A stretch of 63,984 nt of DNA from Candidatus Peregrinibacteria bacterium (GTDB taxonomy: Bacteria > Patescibacteriota > Gracilibacteria > UBA1369 > JABINC01): positions 1 to 63,984 of the forward strand of contig JAUYJN010000036.1 in NCBI GenBank assembly GCA_030700255.1, in the 5' to 3' direction. Shown here in pieces: positions 31,378 through 39,722 of the stretch (positions are counted from its first letter, which is position 1; each line of letters opens with the position of its first letter). Made by a program: the position numbers and the translations under genes. The notes beneath the pieces are model-generated. The model saw nothing but the letters and a program-made list of their open reading frames with translations, had not been told where the DNA came from and searched no databases.

Positions 31378-32436
31378 ATGAAACTACCCCTACTCGTCAC
31401 CAACAAATTCAATCTGAAGTACTTAATCGGATTCACCGGTTCAAATGGTTTTATGTTATTAACAAAAGACAAAAACTATTTCTTCACGGATGGGAGATAT
31501 TTGGAAATTGCAAAAAAACTTGAAAAATCAAAAAGCTCAAAAGTTAAATTTGAATTCGTACTTTACGACCAAAATTTCAAAAATAAGTGGAAGGAAATTT
31601 TGAAAAAACATAGGATCAAAATCCTAAATTTTGAAGCCGATGATCTCACAGTATCAAAACTCTCATCATTTAAAAAACTCTCAAAAGGAGTGATATTTAA
31701 AGAAACCGTCCATGAAATTGCAACTAAAATGCGTGTACAAAAAAATAGAACAGAACTTAAGAAGGTCAGCAAGGCTCAGCAGATAATCGAAAAAGTATTT
31801 TCTCAAATAAAGAAGGAATTAAAAGTCGGGCAAACCGAAAAACAAATAGCCTGGCGAATCAAAGAACTCTGTCAAAAATTCAAAGCAAATGATATTTCTT
31901 TTGAACCAATAGTCGGATTTGGAGATAATAGCGCAAGCCCACATCACAACAATAGTGATCGGAAATTAAAAAAAGGAGACGTCATCCTCATAGATCATGG
32001 GGCCAGATTTCAAGGATATTGCTCAGATATGACACGAATGATCTGGACGCGTAAACCAACTGAAAAAGAAACCGAAGTTTACAATACCGTACTCAGCGCA
32101 CAAATGGCTGGCATAAAGGCAATTAAAGCCGGAGAAACAGCCTCAAAAGTTGCAAAAATTGCTCGCAAAATAATTGAAGAAGCAGGCTACGGAGACAATT
32201 ACACACATTCACTTGGTCACGGAGTTGGCATAGAAGTACACGACCCACCAACCTCGCTTAGTACACGCTCAAAAGACACACTTAAAGAAGGTATGGTGGT
32301 AACTATAGAACCTGGCATTTACTTATCAGGCGAATTTGGAGTAAGAATTGAAGACATGGGAGTGGTAACAAAAAAAGGAATCAAGCTATTTACAAAAACA
32401 CCAAAGCAATTAAAAGATTGCATAAAGATGTTATAA
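31378..32436 (+). CDS. pepP: M24 family Xaa-Pro aminopeptidase
   Basis: A metal-dependent aminopeptidase of 352 residues. The N-terminal creatinase-like domain (about 1-120) is followed by the pita-bread catalytic domain. Metal ligands are two Asp in ILIDHGARFQGYCSDMTR, His in HSLGHGVGIEVHD, and Glu in TIEPGIY and VRIEDMG. The usual role is cleaving N-terminal Xaa-Pro bonds. The ATG follows the ruvA stop without any gap. The 3' end overlaps the convergent mazF by 6 bases. Confidence 0.9.
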   Translation: MKLPLLVTNKFNLKYLIGFTGSNGFMLLTKDKNYFFTDGRYLEIAKKLEKSKSSKVKFEFVLYDQNFKNKWKEILKKHRIKILNFEADDLTVSKLSSFKKLSKGVIFKETVHEIATKMRVQKNRTELKKVSKAQQIIEKVFSQIKKELKVGQTEKQIAWRIKELCQKFKANDISFEPIVGFGDNSASPHHNNSDRKLKKGDVILIDHGARFQGYCSDMTRMIWTRKPTEKETEVYNTVLSAQMAGIKAIKAGETASKVAKIARKIIEEAGYGDNYTHSLGHGVGIEVHDPPTSLSTRSKDTLKEGMVVTIEPGIYLSGEFGVRIEDMGVVTKKGIKLFTKTPKQLKDCIKML

Positions 32437-32760
32437 AATCTTCCCTTCCAATAACTCAATATACCTATCTTCAAGATGTCCGATTTTTTTAACTACTCTA
32501 ACTTTATCGATAGATCTTACCGTCTCCGGCATAACTTTTGAATTAACATCAAGCCCATTAACTTTCGATTTTTCGACAATGAACTGAAAAGCAAGCACTC
32601 GACTAACCTGGCTTGAAAGAGAGACTACAATTAGATATGGACTTTCTTCATTGATGAAAGCATTAGAAATTACAATGGCAGGGCGTATTTTAGAAACCTC
32701 CCTCCCCTTCACAGGATTGAAATCAACAAGCAAAATGTCACCATATTTTATTATATTCAT
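32431..32760 (-). CDS. mazF: MazF/PemK-type toxin
   Basis: A putative mRNA-cleaving toxin of 109 residues with the MazF fold signature: an IKYGDILLVDFNPVKGREVSKIRP start, the RPAIVISN loop carrying the active-site Arg, and the Ser/Thr position in VVSLSSQV. The antitoxin gene starts upstream at 33047 and overlaps it by 4 bases (ATGA), so both are translated from one transcript. The target sequence is unknown. Confidence 0.87.
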   Translation of the reverse strand: MNIIKYGDILLVDFNPVKGREVSKIRPAIVISNAFINEESPYLIVVSLSSQVSRVLAFQFIVEKSKVNGLDVNSKVMPETVRSIDKVRVVKKIGHLEDRYIELLEGKIL

Positions 32761-33047
32761 AATTCATCAATTCCATCATCTATAGCAAACTCTCTCCATT
32801 CTTTTTCTTCCTCAGGTTCATTCGCATAATACTCCCTCATCTGTTTTCGAAGTACCTCCTCAGAAATAGGAAGCATACTCTCGAGATCAACATTTTGCAT
32901 AAGAGAATAACTTATGAGTATACAAACAGGGGTATTGTCCTTGTTTACAACGACACGATAGTCAGCTGTATTACCAAGCTGCTTTATGACAGAATACAGC
33001 TTTGGCTGTAACTGAGTGGGTCGAATTGTTTTTTCCAAAGGAATCAT
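32757..33047 (-). CDS. mazE: MazE/Phd-type antitoxin
   Basis: A 96-residue protein paired with the toxin. It starts at the ATG at 33047; an upstream in-frame TTG at 33056 is less likely. The N-terminal 60 residues fit a Phd/YefM or related antitoxin fold (KTIRPTQLQPKLYSVIKQL, then DYRVVVNKDNTPVCILISYS), and the C-terminal 30 residues are very acidic, as expected for toxin neutralisation. The perfect palindrome in its promoter (33082-33099) suggests autoregulation. The antitoxin class is not certain from motifs alone. Confidence 0.8.
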   Translation of the reverse strand: MIPLEKTIRPTQLQPKLYSVIKQLGNTADYRVVVNKDNTPVCILISYSLMQNVDLESMLPISEEVLRKQMREYYANEPEEEKEWREFAIDDGIDEL

Positions 33048-33073
33048 ATGTATCAAGGTAAAAAGACACCCTA

Positions 33074-33102
33074 ATTATACCCAATTGGAATTCCAATTGC
33101 AA
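33074..33102 (-). promoter_or_regulatory. mazEF promoter with an 18-bp palindromic operator in the spacer
   Basis: On the minus strand there is a TTGCAA -35 box (33097-33102), a 17-base spacer and a TATAAT consensus -10 box (33074-33079). The spacer is covered by the perfect palindrome CAATTGGAATTCCAATTG at 33082-33099 (9-base arms, centre 33090/33091). A DNA-binding antitoxin sitting there would block RNA polymerase. Transcription would start near 33067, about 20 bases before the mazE ATG. Confidence 0.8.
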
Positions 33103-33139
33103 TACGAAGCGTAAATGTCAAAAATACATAAGCACACCC

Positions 33140-33167
33140 TTTACATTTAGAACGAATTCGATATCAT
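33140..33167 (+). promoter_or_regulatory. Promoter of glmS
   Basis: A TTTACA -35 box (33140-33145), a 16-base spacer and a TATCAT -10 box (33162-33167). Transcription would start near 33174, about 19 bases before the glmS ATG at 33193. There is no sign of a glmS ribozyme in so short a leader. Confidence 0.6.
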
Positions 33168-33192
33168 ACCCATTGTTTCTAAAACAAATTTT

Positions 33193-34977
33193 ATGTGTGG
33201 AGTATTTTCATATTTAGGGTCAAGAACAAACGTAGAGGAATTGGTTGTCAAAGGGCTTAAATCCCTCGAATATAGAGGATATGATTCATGGGGGATTGCA
33301 TATAAAACAGACAAAGGTATTGAGATTGAAAAAGAGGTCGGGAAAATTAGTGACTCAGCAATAAAAAGACATTTGACGCCTACCGGACTTACTACAAATA
33401 TAGCGATCGGTCATTCGAGGTGGGCAACTCACGGAGGAGTGACTCAAATGAATGCGCATCCACATCATTCTGCAGATAAAAACATAGTTCTGGTTCACAA
33501 TGGAATAATCGAAAATTTCTTCGAGTTAAAAAAGGAACTTCAAGATAACGGTGTAGAATTTTATTCTGAAACTGACACGGAAGTTTTTGCGCATTTGATA
33601 AATTTGTATATTAGGGACGGCCTCGAAGAGGCCGTAAAAAAAGCCCTTTCGAAAATCAAAGGACGCTTTGCAATAGTTGTAATTTGCAAAACTGAGAACA
33701 AGCTTATCGCGGCTCGCGTCGGCTCGCCGCTCATCATCGGCATCAACAAAAAAGATCACGAATATTTCATAGCATCGGACATACCGGCGTTTTTGGAATA
33801 CACAAAAGATGTTATGTATTTAGATGATGGACAAATGGTAACGATCGATCAAAATGGCGCACATTTCTATGAAATCGAAACAGGCAAACGAATTGAAAAA
33901 CGTATAATCACTATTGATTGGGAAATAGAAAGCGCCGAAAAAGGTGACTTTGCGCATTTTATGCTCAAAGAAATCATGGAGCAAAAAGACACTCTTCACA
34001 GAGCTATCAATCAAGATACAAAAATGATCATCGATCTGGCTGCATATATAAAAAGTGCATATGGGACTTTTCTAATCGGCTGTGGGACGGCAGGTAAAGT
34101 ATGTATGGTAGCTGAATATCTTTTTGCACACATCGCAAAACGCCATATCAACGTCACTTTCGGATCTGAGTTCAACCATTACAAACATTTCATAAAAGAA
34201 AAAAGTCTAATGATTGCTATATCTCAAAGCGGTGAAACAGCCGACACTCTCGAAGCTATAGATGTAGCCAAGAAGGCCGGCGCAAAAGTGGCATCTATTA
34301 TCAATGTAGAAACATCTACCATGGCAAGACTTTCTGATTTCGTACTCCCTGTAAAAGCCGGCCCGGAAAAAGCCGTAGCATCAACCAAAGTTACAACCTC
34401 TCAAATAGCAATATTGACCCTGCTCGCATACGCGCTAGCAGACAGATTAATCGACGGAAAGCAGCTACTCATCAATACAGCGGCACAGATCAACGACATG
34501 CTTAATCCAAGATACGAACAACACATCAGAGAACTCGCTGAAAAAATTTATCATGCAGAAAGCATGTACATAATCGGTAAAGACATGAATTATCCGATAG
34601 CACTCGAAGCTGCTATCAAACTACAAGAAGTATCATACATTCATGCAGAGGGGTTCGCCGGAGGCGAACTAAAGCACGGCCCAATCGCACTTATTTCAAA
34701 AGGCACACCCGTAATCGCTATAGTTGCAAACGATGAATACAAACAAGAAATCCTCAGTAACGCCATGGAAATCAAAGCCAGAGGCGGATACATAATCGGA
34801 GTAAGCCCCGAAGAATCAGAAATCTTCGATTATTGGATCAAAGTTCCGGACGCAGGCAACGCTTCGCCTATCGTGAATATAATTCCAATACAACTGCTCG
34901 CTTACAAGCTCGCAGTACTCCGCGAAAACAATCCTGATATGCCAAGAAATCTCGCGAAAAGCGTAACGGTAAAATAG
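33193..34977 (+). CDS. glmS: Glutamine-fructose-6-phosphate aminotransferase
   Basis: Makes glucosamine-6-phosphate from fructose-6-phosphate and glutamine, the first step to peptidoglycan and amino-sugar glycans. The 594 residues show the class II glutaminase domain with the nucleophile Cys2 (MCGVFSYLGS), EYRGYDSWG, GHSRWATHGG, HNGIIENF and the two SIS domains (FLIGCGTAGKVCM, SQSGETADTL, then YIIGKDMNYPIALE, AEGFAGGELKHGP). The C-terminus PRNLAKSVTVK is typical. The MCGVF start and the Trp after EYRGYDS are small variations from the usual MCGIV and EYRGYDSAG. It is expressed from its own promoter. Confidence 0.96.
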   Translation: MCGVFSYLGSRTNVEELVVKGLKSLEYRGYDSWGIAYKTDKGIEIEKEVGKISDSAIKRHLTPTGLTTNIAIGHSRWATHGGVTQMNAHPHHSADKNIVLVHNGIIENFFELKKELQDNGVEFYSETDTEVFAHLINLYIRDGLEEAVKKALSKIKGRFAIVVICKTENKLIAARVGSPLIIGINKKDHEYFIASDIPAFLEYTKDVMYLDDGQMVTIDQNGAHFYEIETGKRIEKRIITIDWEIESAEKGDFAHFMLKEIMEQKDTLHRAINQDTKMIIDLAAYIKSAYGTFLIGCGTAGKVCMVAEYLFAHIAKRHINVTFGSEFNHYKHFIKEKSLMIAISQSGETADTLEAIDVAKKAGAKVASIINVETSTMARLSDFVLPVKAGPEKAVASTKVTTSQIAILTLLAYALADRLIDGKQLLINTAAQINDMLNPRYEQHIRELAEKIYHAESMYIIGKDMNYPIALEAAIKLQEVSYIHAEGFAGGELKHGPIALISKGTPVIAIVANDEYKQEILSNAMEIKARGGYIIGVSPEESEIFDYWIKVPDAGNASPIVNIIPIQLLAYKLAVLRENNPDMPRNLAKSVTVK

Positions 34978-35062
34978 GTTTTTATTTTTTGAAAAGACGG
35001 TTTCTTTTAAGTCCTGTGATTTCCTTCAAAAGAATCTAGTACAACTCCCGTTCATTTTATGC

Positions 35063-35068
35063 TATGAT
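35063..35068 (+). promoter_or_regulatory. Extended -10 promoter of the M9 protease gene
   Basis: TATGAT (35063-35068) is preceded by TGC, forming a TGnTATGAT extended -10 element; the -35 position 17 bases upstream has only TACAAC, as expected for such promoters. Transcription would begin near 35075. The in-frame ATG at 35064 lies inside this element, so the real start is more likely 35091. Confidence 0.5.
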
Positions 35069-35090
35069 ATACAGATTGTTACAAAACATA

Positions 35091-37787
35091 ATGCGTACAT
35101 TTCTAAAAAATCATTGGAAACTAATTTCTATAGCTTTAACGGTTGCGACACTTACTGCCATATTCACCACATTCGCACTAAATTCCGGGAACCAACTTAT
35201 GGGAAAGGTGCAAATGCAAAAAAAATCACCTCAACTTGAAAAATTAGGCGGGAAACAATTCAAACCACCGTCAAAGCAACCCACATTAAAGGAAAAAAAG
35301 ATTTCAGATACAAAGAAGCGGTCCAAAGTACCTCCATTGATACCAAAAGTCTCAACAACTAATTCTATTGAACACGGAGATCAACATACGGAAGGTAAAA
35401 TTCCCCTGTCTGGAAACCTGGTGGTGCCCGGTCCTATGGCACCGAATTCAACTACCACATCAACATGTACTTCACAGGATGTTGTAGGACTCTCACCAAT
35501 CGACCTGAAGGATTACCTTCAAAATAATTCATATAATTGTCTTAATTTTCTTTGGTCTTTCGATGCGAACCTTCAGACTGTACTTACAGATGCCCACATG
35601 TCAGAGGTGCTCAATACCGCGATGAACTTGACCAACACATATACTGGAATTGATACGGACAACCTGAGGGAATTGATATTTTTTACGCGAGCCGCTTATT
35701 ATCATCAATTTTATCAAACTTCATTGAATTTCAGTACCTTCGTCGACCAAGCGGCCACAAATACATTTACCTCATTCAGTCAAAATGTTAATTTTAACGC
35801 TTTAGATACTGATACGGAAAATATTATGTATGAATGGATAAACGGCATCGATGCGGCGGAAATGTCACATTTATACTATAATGAATTATACGAGGTTTTA
35901 TCCGATTATGACACGAATGCATCGAGATGGGGAAGCTCCTGGCAAGATAATAATGCTTACTCGGCGATGTATGTAGTTTTTAGAGCCGTCACGAACAGTA
36001 ACACACAATTTATAAACCAAATTGATCCACTCCTCATATCTACGCTGGAAAACATTGCGCTCAATACAAACCTTATTCCGAATTCCGACTATGTCGTTAA
36101 TCAGGCGATATATACCCTTGGTTACATTGCAACCATACCGGCTCACCAAACTCAAGCATTACAAGCATTATCCGATATATTTACCGCGCTTCCGTACCTA
36201 AGTCAGCAATATCTTTGGGTACTGCAAATCATAGACCAAAACGGACTACCTTGCCCTATCCTATCTATTAATATCTGCAAGCCAAGCATTGTTCCAATTG
36301 TTGAGACAATGGTATTTCCATATCAATATAATTTCGATGACACAACCATGGTCGTACACACATCATTACCATTAACTGATGTCCAACCTTTGTACCATGC
36401 AATAAAAGAAGTACAAGGACAATTCAATCGTATAACCGAGACGATACTCCCCGTTCAAAACGACCCTAACGGGATTTTAACGATTAGACTGTATGGGACA
36501 ATGCAAGAGTATTGGAATTATCAATGGTTTTTATACAATCTACCGATAAATAATGGTGGCATATACATAGAACAAGATGGGATATTTTATACCTGTCAAC
36601 GCACCGCTTCACAAAGTATATATTCTCTCGAAGAACTTTTTCGTCACGAATATGTACACTATTTAGTTGGTAGATATTTGATTCAAGGTTTTTGGGGAAC
36701 AGTCCCAATATATTCGGGAGATCGCATGGTATGGTTTGATGAGGGCTTAGCGGAGTTTCTTGCATGGAGTATGCAAACGGGTATCAATACTCGTCAAATG
36801 CTCATATCTCAAATCGCATCAGACGGCACAAACAGAATGACAATAAATCAAATCGTAAATACATCATACGGTAATTTCATTTTTTATCGTTATGCGGGAA
36901 TGTTGTTTAACTATCTTTATGCAAATGACAAAGATACATTACGCAACCTTTTGATCTATGCTCATGAATCTAACATCGTGGCATTTGACTCACTCATCAA
37001 TCAAATGGCAAATGATCCCGGACTGGAAATCAGCTACCAAAATTACCTAGACCAACAAATCGCAAATATATCAAATCTTAGCAATCCTTTTACAATTTTT
37101 CCAAATGTGAATAACCTGGATCTTAATGATCCGACCGCAGTCGAACAAATATTTCAAACAACACAATTCGGACATCTTGGCGAATGCTCGGTTGCCGCGA
37201 TGAGTCTCAATTCACGTTTCTCATGCAGAGGGACATTAACAGGCCCTCTTTCAATCACGCAAGATTACGTCGTGGCATGGAGTACTTTTAATGCACAACT
37301 GAATCAAATTATAAATGAACTGCAAGGATCTTCAAATAATTTTGAAGCAATGCAATGCCGCATGGGTTACATATCATTTCCTGAGCATCAAGGCTTTCCC
37401 GGGCAATATTACCCTCTTACTGAATATTATTGTGATGGGCCACTTGGATCAAACAGCTTCTCTCTATTACCGCCCACACAGCAAATACCTCTTGATTTTC
37501 AAAGTACACGACTTGGACAAAATACAACTTGCGGTTTGAACACTACCAACGATATTGTATGTAATAATACTCTTACTACACAATTGTATACCAATTCTGT
37601 TAATAATACAGTGCTTGAACAAGCATTAGAAGATGCATTGATCGAGTTACAAAGTTCCGTATACGCAATACGTCCGAATTATTACAATAATTTCAATTGC
37701 ACACCGCAAAACACACCGCAACTTATTCAATATACGACGACAGAAAAATATATGCTCCAAAATGTTGAGTGCATAATAAATACATAA
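35091..37787 (+). CDS. Membrane-anchored M9 (clostridial collagenase-like) metalloprotease
   Basis: An 898-residue zinc metalloprotease. An N-terminal transmembrane segment (about 8-28) is followed by a Lys/Pro/Gln-rich linker to about residue 125. Residues about 130-400 resemble the helical activator domain of clostridial collagenases (ELIFFTRAAYYHQFYQ block). The catalytic part has SLEELFRHEYVHYLVGRY with the zinc ligands His519 and His523 and general base Glu520, and a third ligand Glu551 in WFDEGLAEF. The spacing from the second His to Glu is 28, the same as in ColG (His527 to Glu555, from memory). The C-terminal 250 residues are Cys-rich, with no collagen-binding or PKD domain seen. Gluzincin M9 is strongly supported; cleavage of collagen is not proven. 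Confidence 0.83.
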   Translation: MRTFLKNHWKLISIALTVATLTAIFTTFALNSGNQLMGKVQMQKKSPQLEKLGGKQFKPPSKQPTLKEKKISDTKKRSKVPPLIPKVSTTNSIEHGDQHTEGKIPLSGNLVVPGPMAPNSTTTSTCTSQDVVGLSPIDLKDYLQNNSYNCLNFLWSFDANLQTVLTDAHMSEVLNTAMNLTNTYTGIDTDNLRELIFFTRAAYYHQFYQTSLNFSTFVDQAATNTFTSFSQNVNFNALDTDTENIMYEWINGIDAAEMSHLYYNELYEVLSDYDTNASRWGSSWQDNNAYSAMYVVFRAVTNSNTQFINQIDPLLISTLENIALNTNLIPNSDYVVNQAIYTLGYIATIPAHQTQALQALSDIFTALPYLSQQYLWVLQIIDQNGLPCPILSINICKPSIVPIVETMVFPYQYNFDDTTMVVHTSLPLTDVQPLYHAIKEVQGQFNRITETILPVQNDPNGILTIRLYGTMQEYWNYQWFLYNLPINNGGIYIEQDGIFYTCQRTASQSIYSLEELFRHEYVHYLVGRYLIQGFWGTVPIYSGDRMVWFDEGLAEFLAWSMQTGINTRQMLISQIASDGTNRMTINQIVNTSYGNFIFYRYAGMLFNYLYANDKDTLRNLLIYAHESNIVAFDSLINQMANDPGLEISYQNYLDQQIANISNLSNPFTIFPNVNNLDLNDPTAVEQIFQTTQFGHLGECSVAAMSLNSRFSCRGTLTGPLSITQDYVVAWSTFNAQLNQIINELQGSSNNFEAMQCRMGYISFPEHQGFPGQYYPLTEYYCDGPLGSNSFSLLPPTQQIPLDFQSTRLGQNTTCGLNTTNDIVCNNTLTTQLYTNSVNNTVLEQALEDALIELQSSVYAIRPNYYNNFNCTPQNTPQLIQYTTTEKYMLQNVECIINT

Positions 37788-37790
37788 ACC

Positions 37791-39182
37791 ATGCTCAAAA
37801 ATACAAAAATTGTAGCGACTCTCGGTCCATCATCGGACGACTGTACAACTATCACGAAAATGGTACAGGCCGGCATGAACGTTGCCAGATTAAATTTTTC
37901 ACATGGCACACATGAAAATCATGAGATGCTTTTAAATAATGTACGCACCGTTTCAAAGAAGCTGGGAGTTCCAATTGCAATTATTCAAGATCTACAAGGA
38001 CCAAAGATCAGGATCGCAAAACTAAAAGAACCTATTCAAATAAAAAAAGGGCAAATAGTAATAATAAACACAAAGAATGAAACAAAGGAAAATAATATCC
38101 CTATTCAGTACAAAGGTCTTCCATCTGAAGTAAAAGCCGGCTCAACTATATTTATAAATGATGGACTACTTGAACTCAAAGTATTAAAAACAAATAAAAA
38201 AGATCGCATAGAATGTAAGGTTGTATGTGGAGGAATCGTTGAATCAAACAAAGGCATGAACGTGATTGATGGATTCCTAAAAGCTGCAACGCTCACAGCA
38301 AAAGATAAAAAAGACCTCGCTTGGGGTATAAAACACAAAGTGGACTTTGTCGCCCTTTCATTTGTAAAAGAAGCTTCAGATATTATAAGTCTGAAAAAAA
38401 GACTTGAAGGTACAGGAATAAAAGTTATTTCAAAAATTGAAAGAAGGGAGGCGGTAGAAGATGAAACGCTTGAAGGGATAATAATCGCATCAGATGCGAT
38501 TATGGTCGCCAGAGGCGACCTAGGCGTAGAAGTACGCCCTGAATACGTCCCAATCCTTCAAAAAAGGATGATTCACTTAGCAAACAAGCATGCGCGTCCG
38601 GTGATCACTGCAACTCAAATGATGCAATCAATGATTGAGAACCCTACTCCAACCAGAGCCGAGGTGAGCGATGTTGCAAATGCAATCCTCGATCACACCG
38701 ATGCAATTATGCTTTCAAACGAGACCTCGACCGGCCCTTACCCACTCAAAGCCATACAAATCATGAAACGAATTTCACATGTAGTAGAAGATGAAATGGC
38801 CAGACATGAACTTTTTGTGCCAAACAAAATGTATAACATAGGAGAAACTTGCGCGCTCGCTTACGCCGGAGTGAGCATAGCATGTGATATGAATGCAGAT
38901 GCAATAATAGTAATTACAGAAACTGGTGAAAGCGCACTTCAAGTCGCAAAGATGAGACCACTAAAAAACAACTTCGTATTTACAAAAAACGAAAAAACAA
39001 AGAACCAATTGGCACTTGTCTGGGGAGTAAATCGAATATTCTGTATAAAAGATTTCGCCAAGCTAAATGCTAAAGAAATCGTTAAAATTCTCAAAAAAGA
39101 AAAACTTTCTCACAAAGGACAAAAAGTTGTCATCATTAATACACAAAAAAATTCAAACAAAATCGAAACAATTATAATCTAG
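37791..39182 (+). CDS. pyk: Pyruvate kinase
   Basis: Transfers phosphate from phosphoenolpyruvate to ADP in lower glycolysis. The 463 residues include TKIVATLGPSS, MNVARLNFSHG, the K/Mg site DLQGPKIRIAKL, the catalytic Lys in ISKIERREAV, MVARGDLGVEV, and the signature NKHARPVITATQMMQSMI followed by PTRAEVSDVANAI. The C-terminal domain is shorter than in E. coli but complete. It begins 3 bases after the M9 gene and may be co-transcribed with it. Confidence 0.96.
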   Translation: MLKNTKIVATLGPSSDDCTTITKMVQAGMNVARLNFSHGTHENHEMLLNNVRTVSKKLGVPIAIIQDLQGPKIRIAKLKEPIQIKKGQIVIINTKNETKENNIPIQYKGLPSEVKAGSTIFINDGLLELKVLKTNKKDRIECKVVCGGIVESNKGMNVIDGFLKAATLTAKDKKDLAWGIKHKVDFVALSFVKEASDIISLKKRLEGTGIKVISKIERREAVEDETLEGIIIASDAIMVARGDLGVEVRPEYVPILQKRMIHLANKHARPVITATQMMQSMIENPTPTRAEVSDVANAILDHTDAIMLSNETSTGPYPLKAIQIMKRISHVVEDEMARHELFVPNKMYNIGETCALAYAGVSIACDMNADAIIVITETGESALQVAKMRPLKNNFVFTKNEKTKNQLALVWGVNRIFCIKDFAKLNAKEIVKILKKEKLSHKGQKVVIINTQKNSNKIETIII

Positions 39183-39187
39183 AGGTG

Positions 39188-39215
39188 TTGTATTCAAACA
39201 AGCATAACGTATAAT
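39188..39215 (+). promoter_or_regulatory. ruvC promoter with three CGTAT/ATACG half-sites
   Basis: A TTGTAT -35 box (39188-39193), a 16-base spacer and a TATAAT consensus -10 box (39210-39215). Around it are CGTAT and ATACG elements at about 39208-39222 (a palindrome with 5-base spacer) and a third CGTATG at about 39231, forming CATACG/CGTATG arms. They overlap the -10 box and start point, as a repressor operator would. Transcription would start near 39222, about 20 bases before the ATG. Confidence 0.55.
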
Positions 39216-39242
39216 GCATACGCTATTTAAACGTATGTAAAA

Positions 39243-39722
39243 ATGATTATTCTTGGGATCGATCCGGGTACTGCAATAACAGGATTTTCTTTACTCGAAT
39301 TTAATAAACAAAATGTACATTTGATTGATTACGGCTGCATAAGGACAAAATCGACGGAACCTCATCACGAAAGATTAAATGAAATAGCTGAAGATATTGA
39401 TAGCTTGATTAGAAAATATAAGCCAAATATATGTGCTATTGAAAAACTTTTCTTTTCAAAAAATGTCAAAACAGCAATGTCAGTATCGGAAGTACGTGGA
39501 GTGCTGATGCATCTGGCCGCAAAGGCGGGGCTCGAAATCTATGAATATACTCCAAACGAAGTTAAATCAAACGTGACAGGAGATGGGAAAGCAGATAAAC
39601 TCCAGGTACAAAAAATGGTTAAAACCATACTAAATCTAAAGGAAATCCCACAACCTGATGATGCGGCGGACGCAATTGCAATTGCGCTTTGCCATGTACA
39701 GAACTCAAAAATACCAAAATGA
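39243..39722 (+). CDS. ruvC: Holliday junction resolvase RuvC
   Basis: Resolves Holliday junctions by symmetric cleavage. The 159 residues have the RNase H-like fold: ILGIDPGTAITGFSLLE (Asp7), Glu in CAIEKLFF, the NVKTAMSVSEVRG helix and the C-terminal Asp pair in PQPDDAADAIAIALCH. The gene ends in TGA overlapping the next ATG (ATGA), which also shows that TGA is a stop codon here. Confidence 0.95.
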   Translation: MIILGIDPGTAITGFSLLEFNKQNVHLIDYGCIRTKSTEPHHERLNEIAEDIDSLIRKYKPNICAIEKLFFSKNVKTAMSVSEVRGVLMHLAAKAGLEIYEYTPNEVKSNVTGDGKADKLQVQKMVKTILNLKEIPQPDDAADAIAIALCHVQNSKIPK

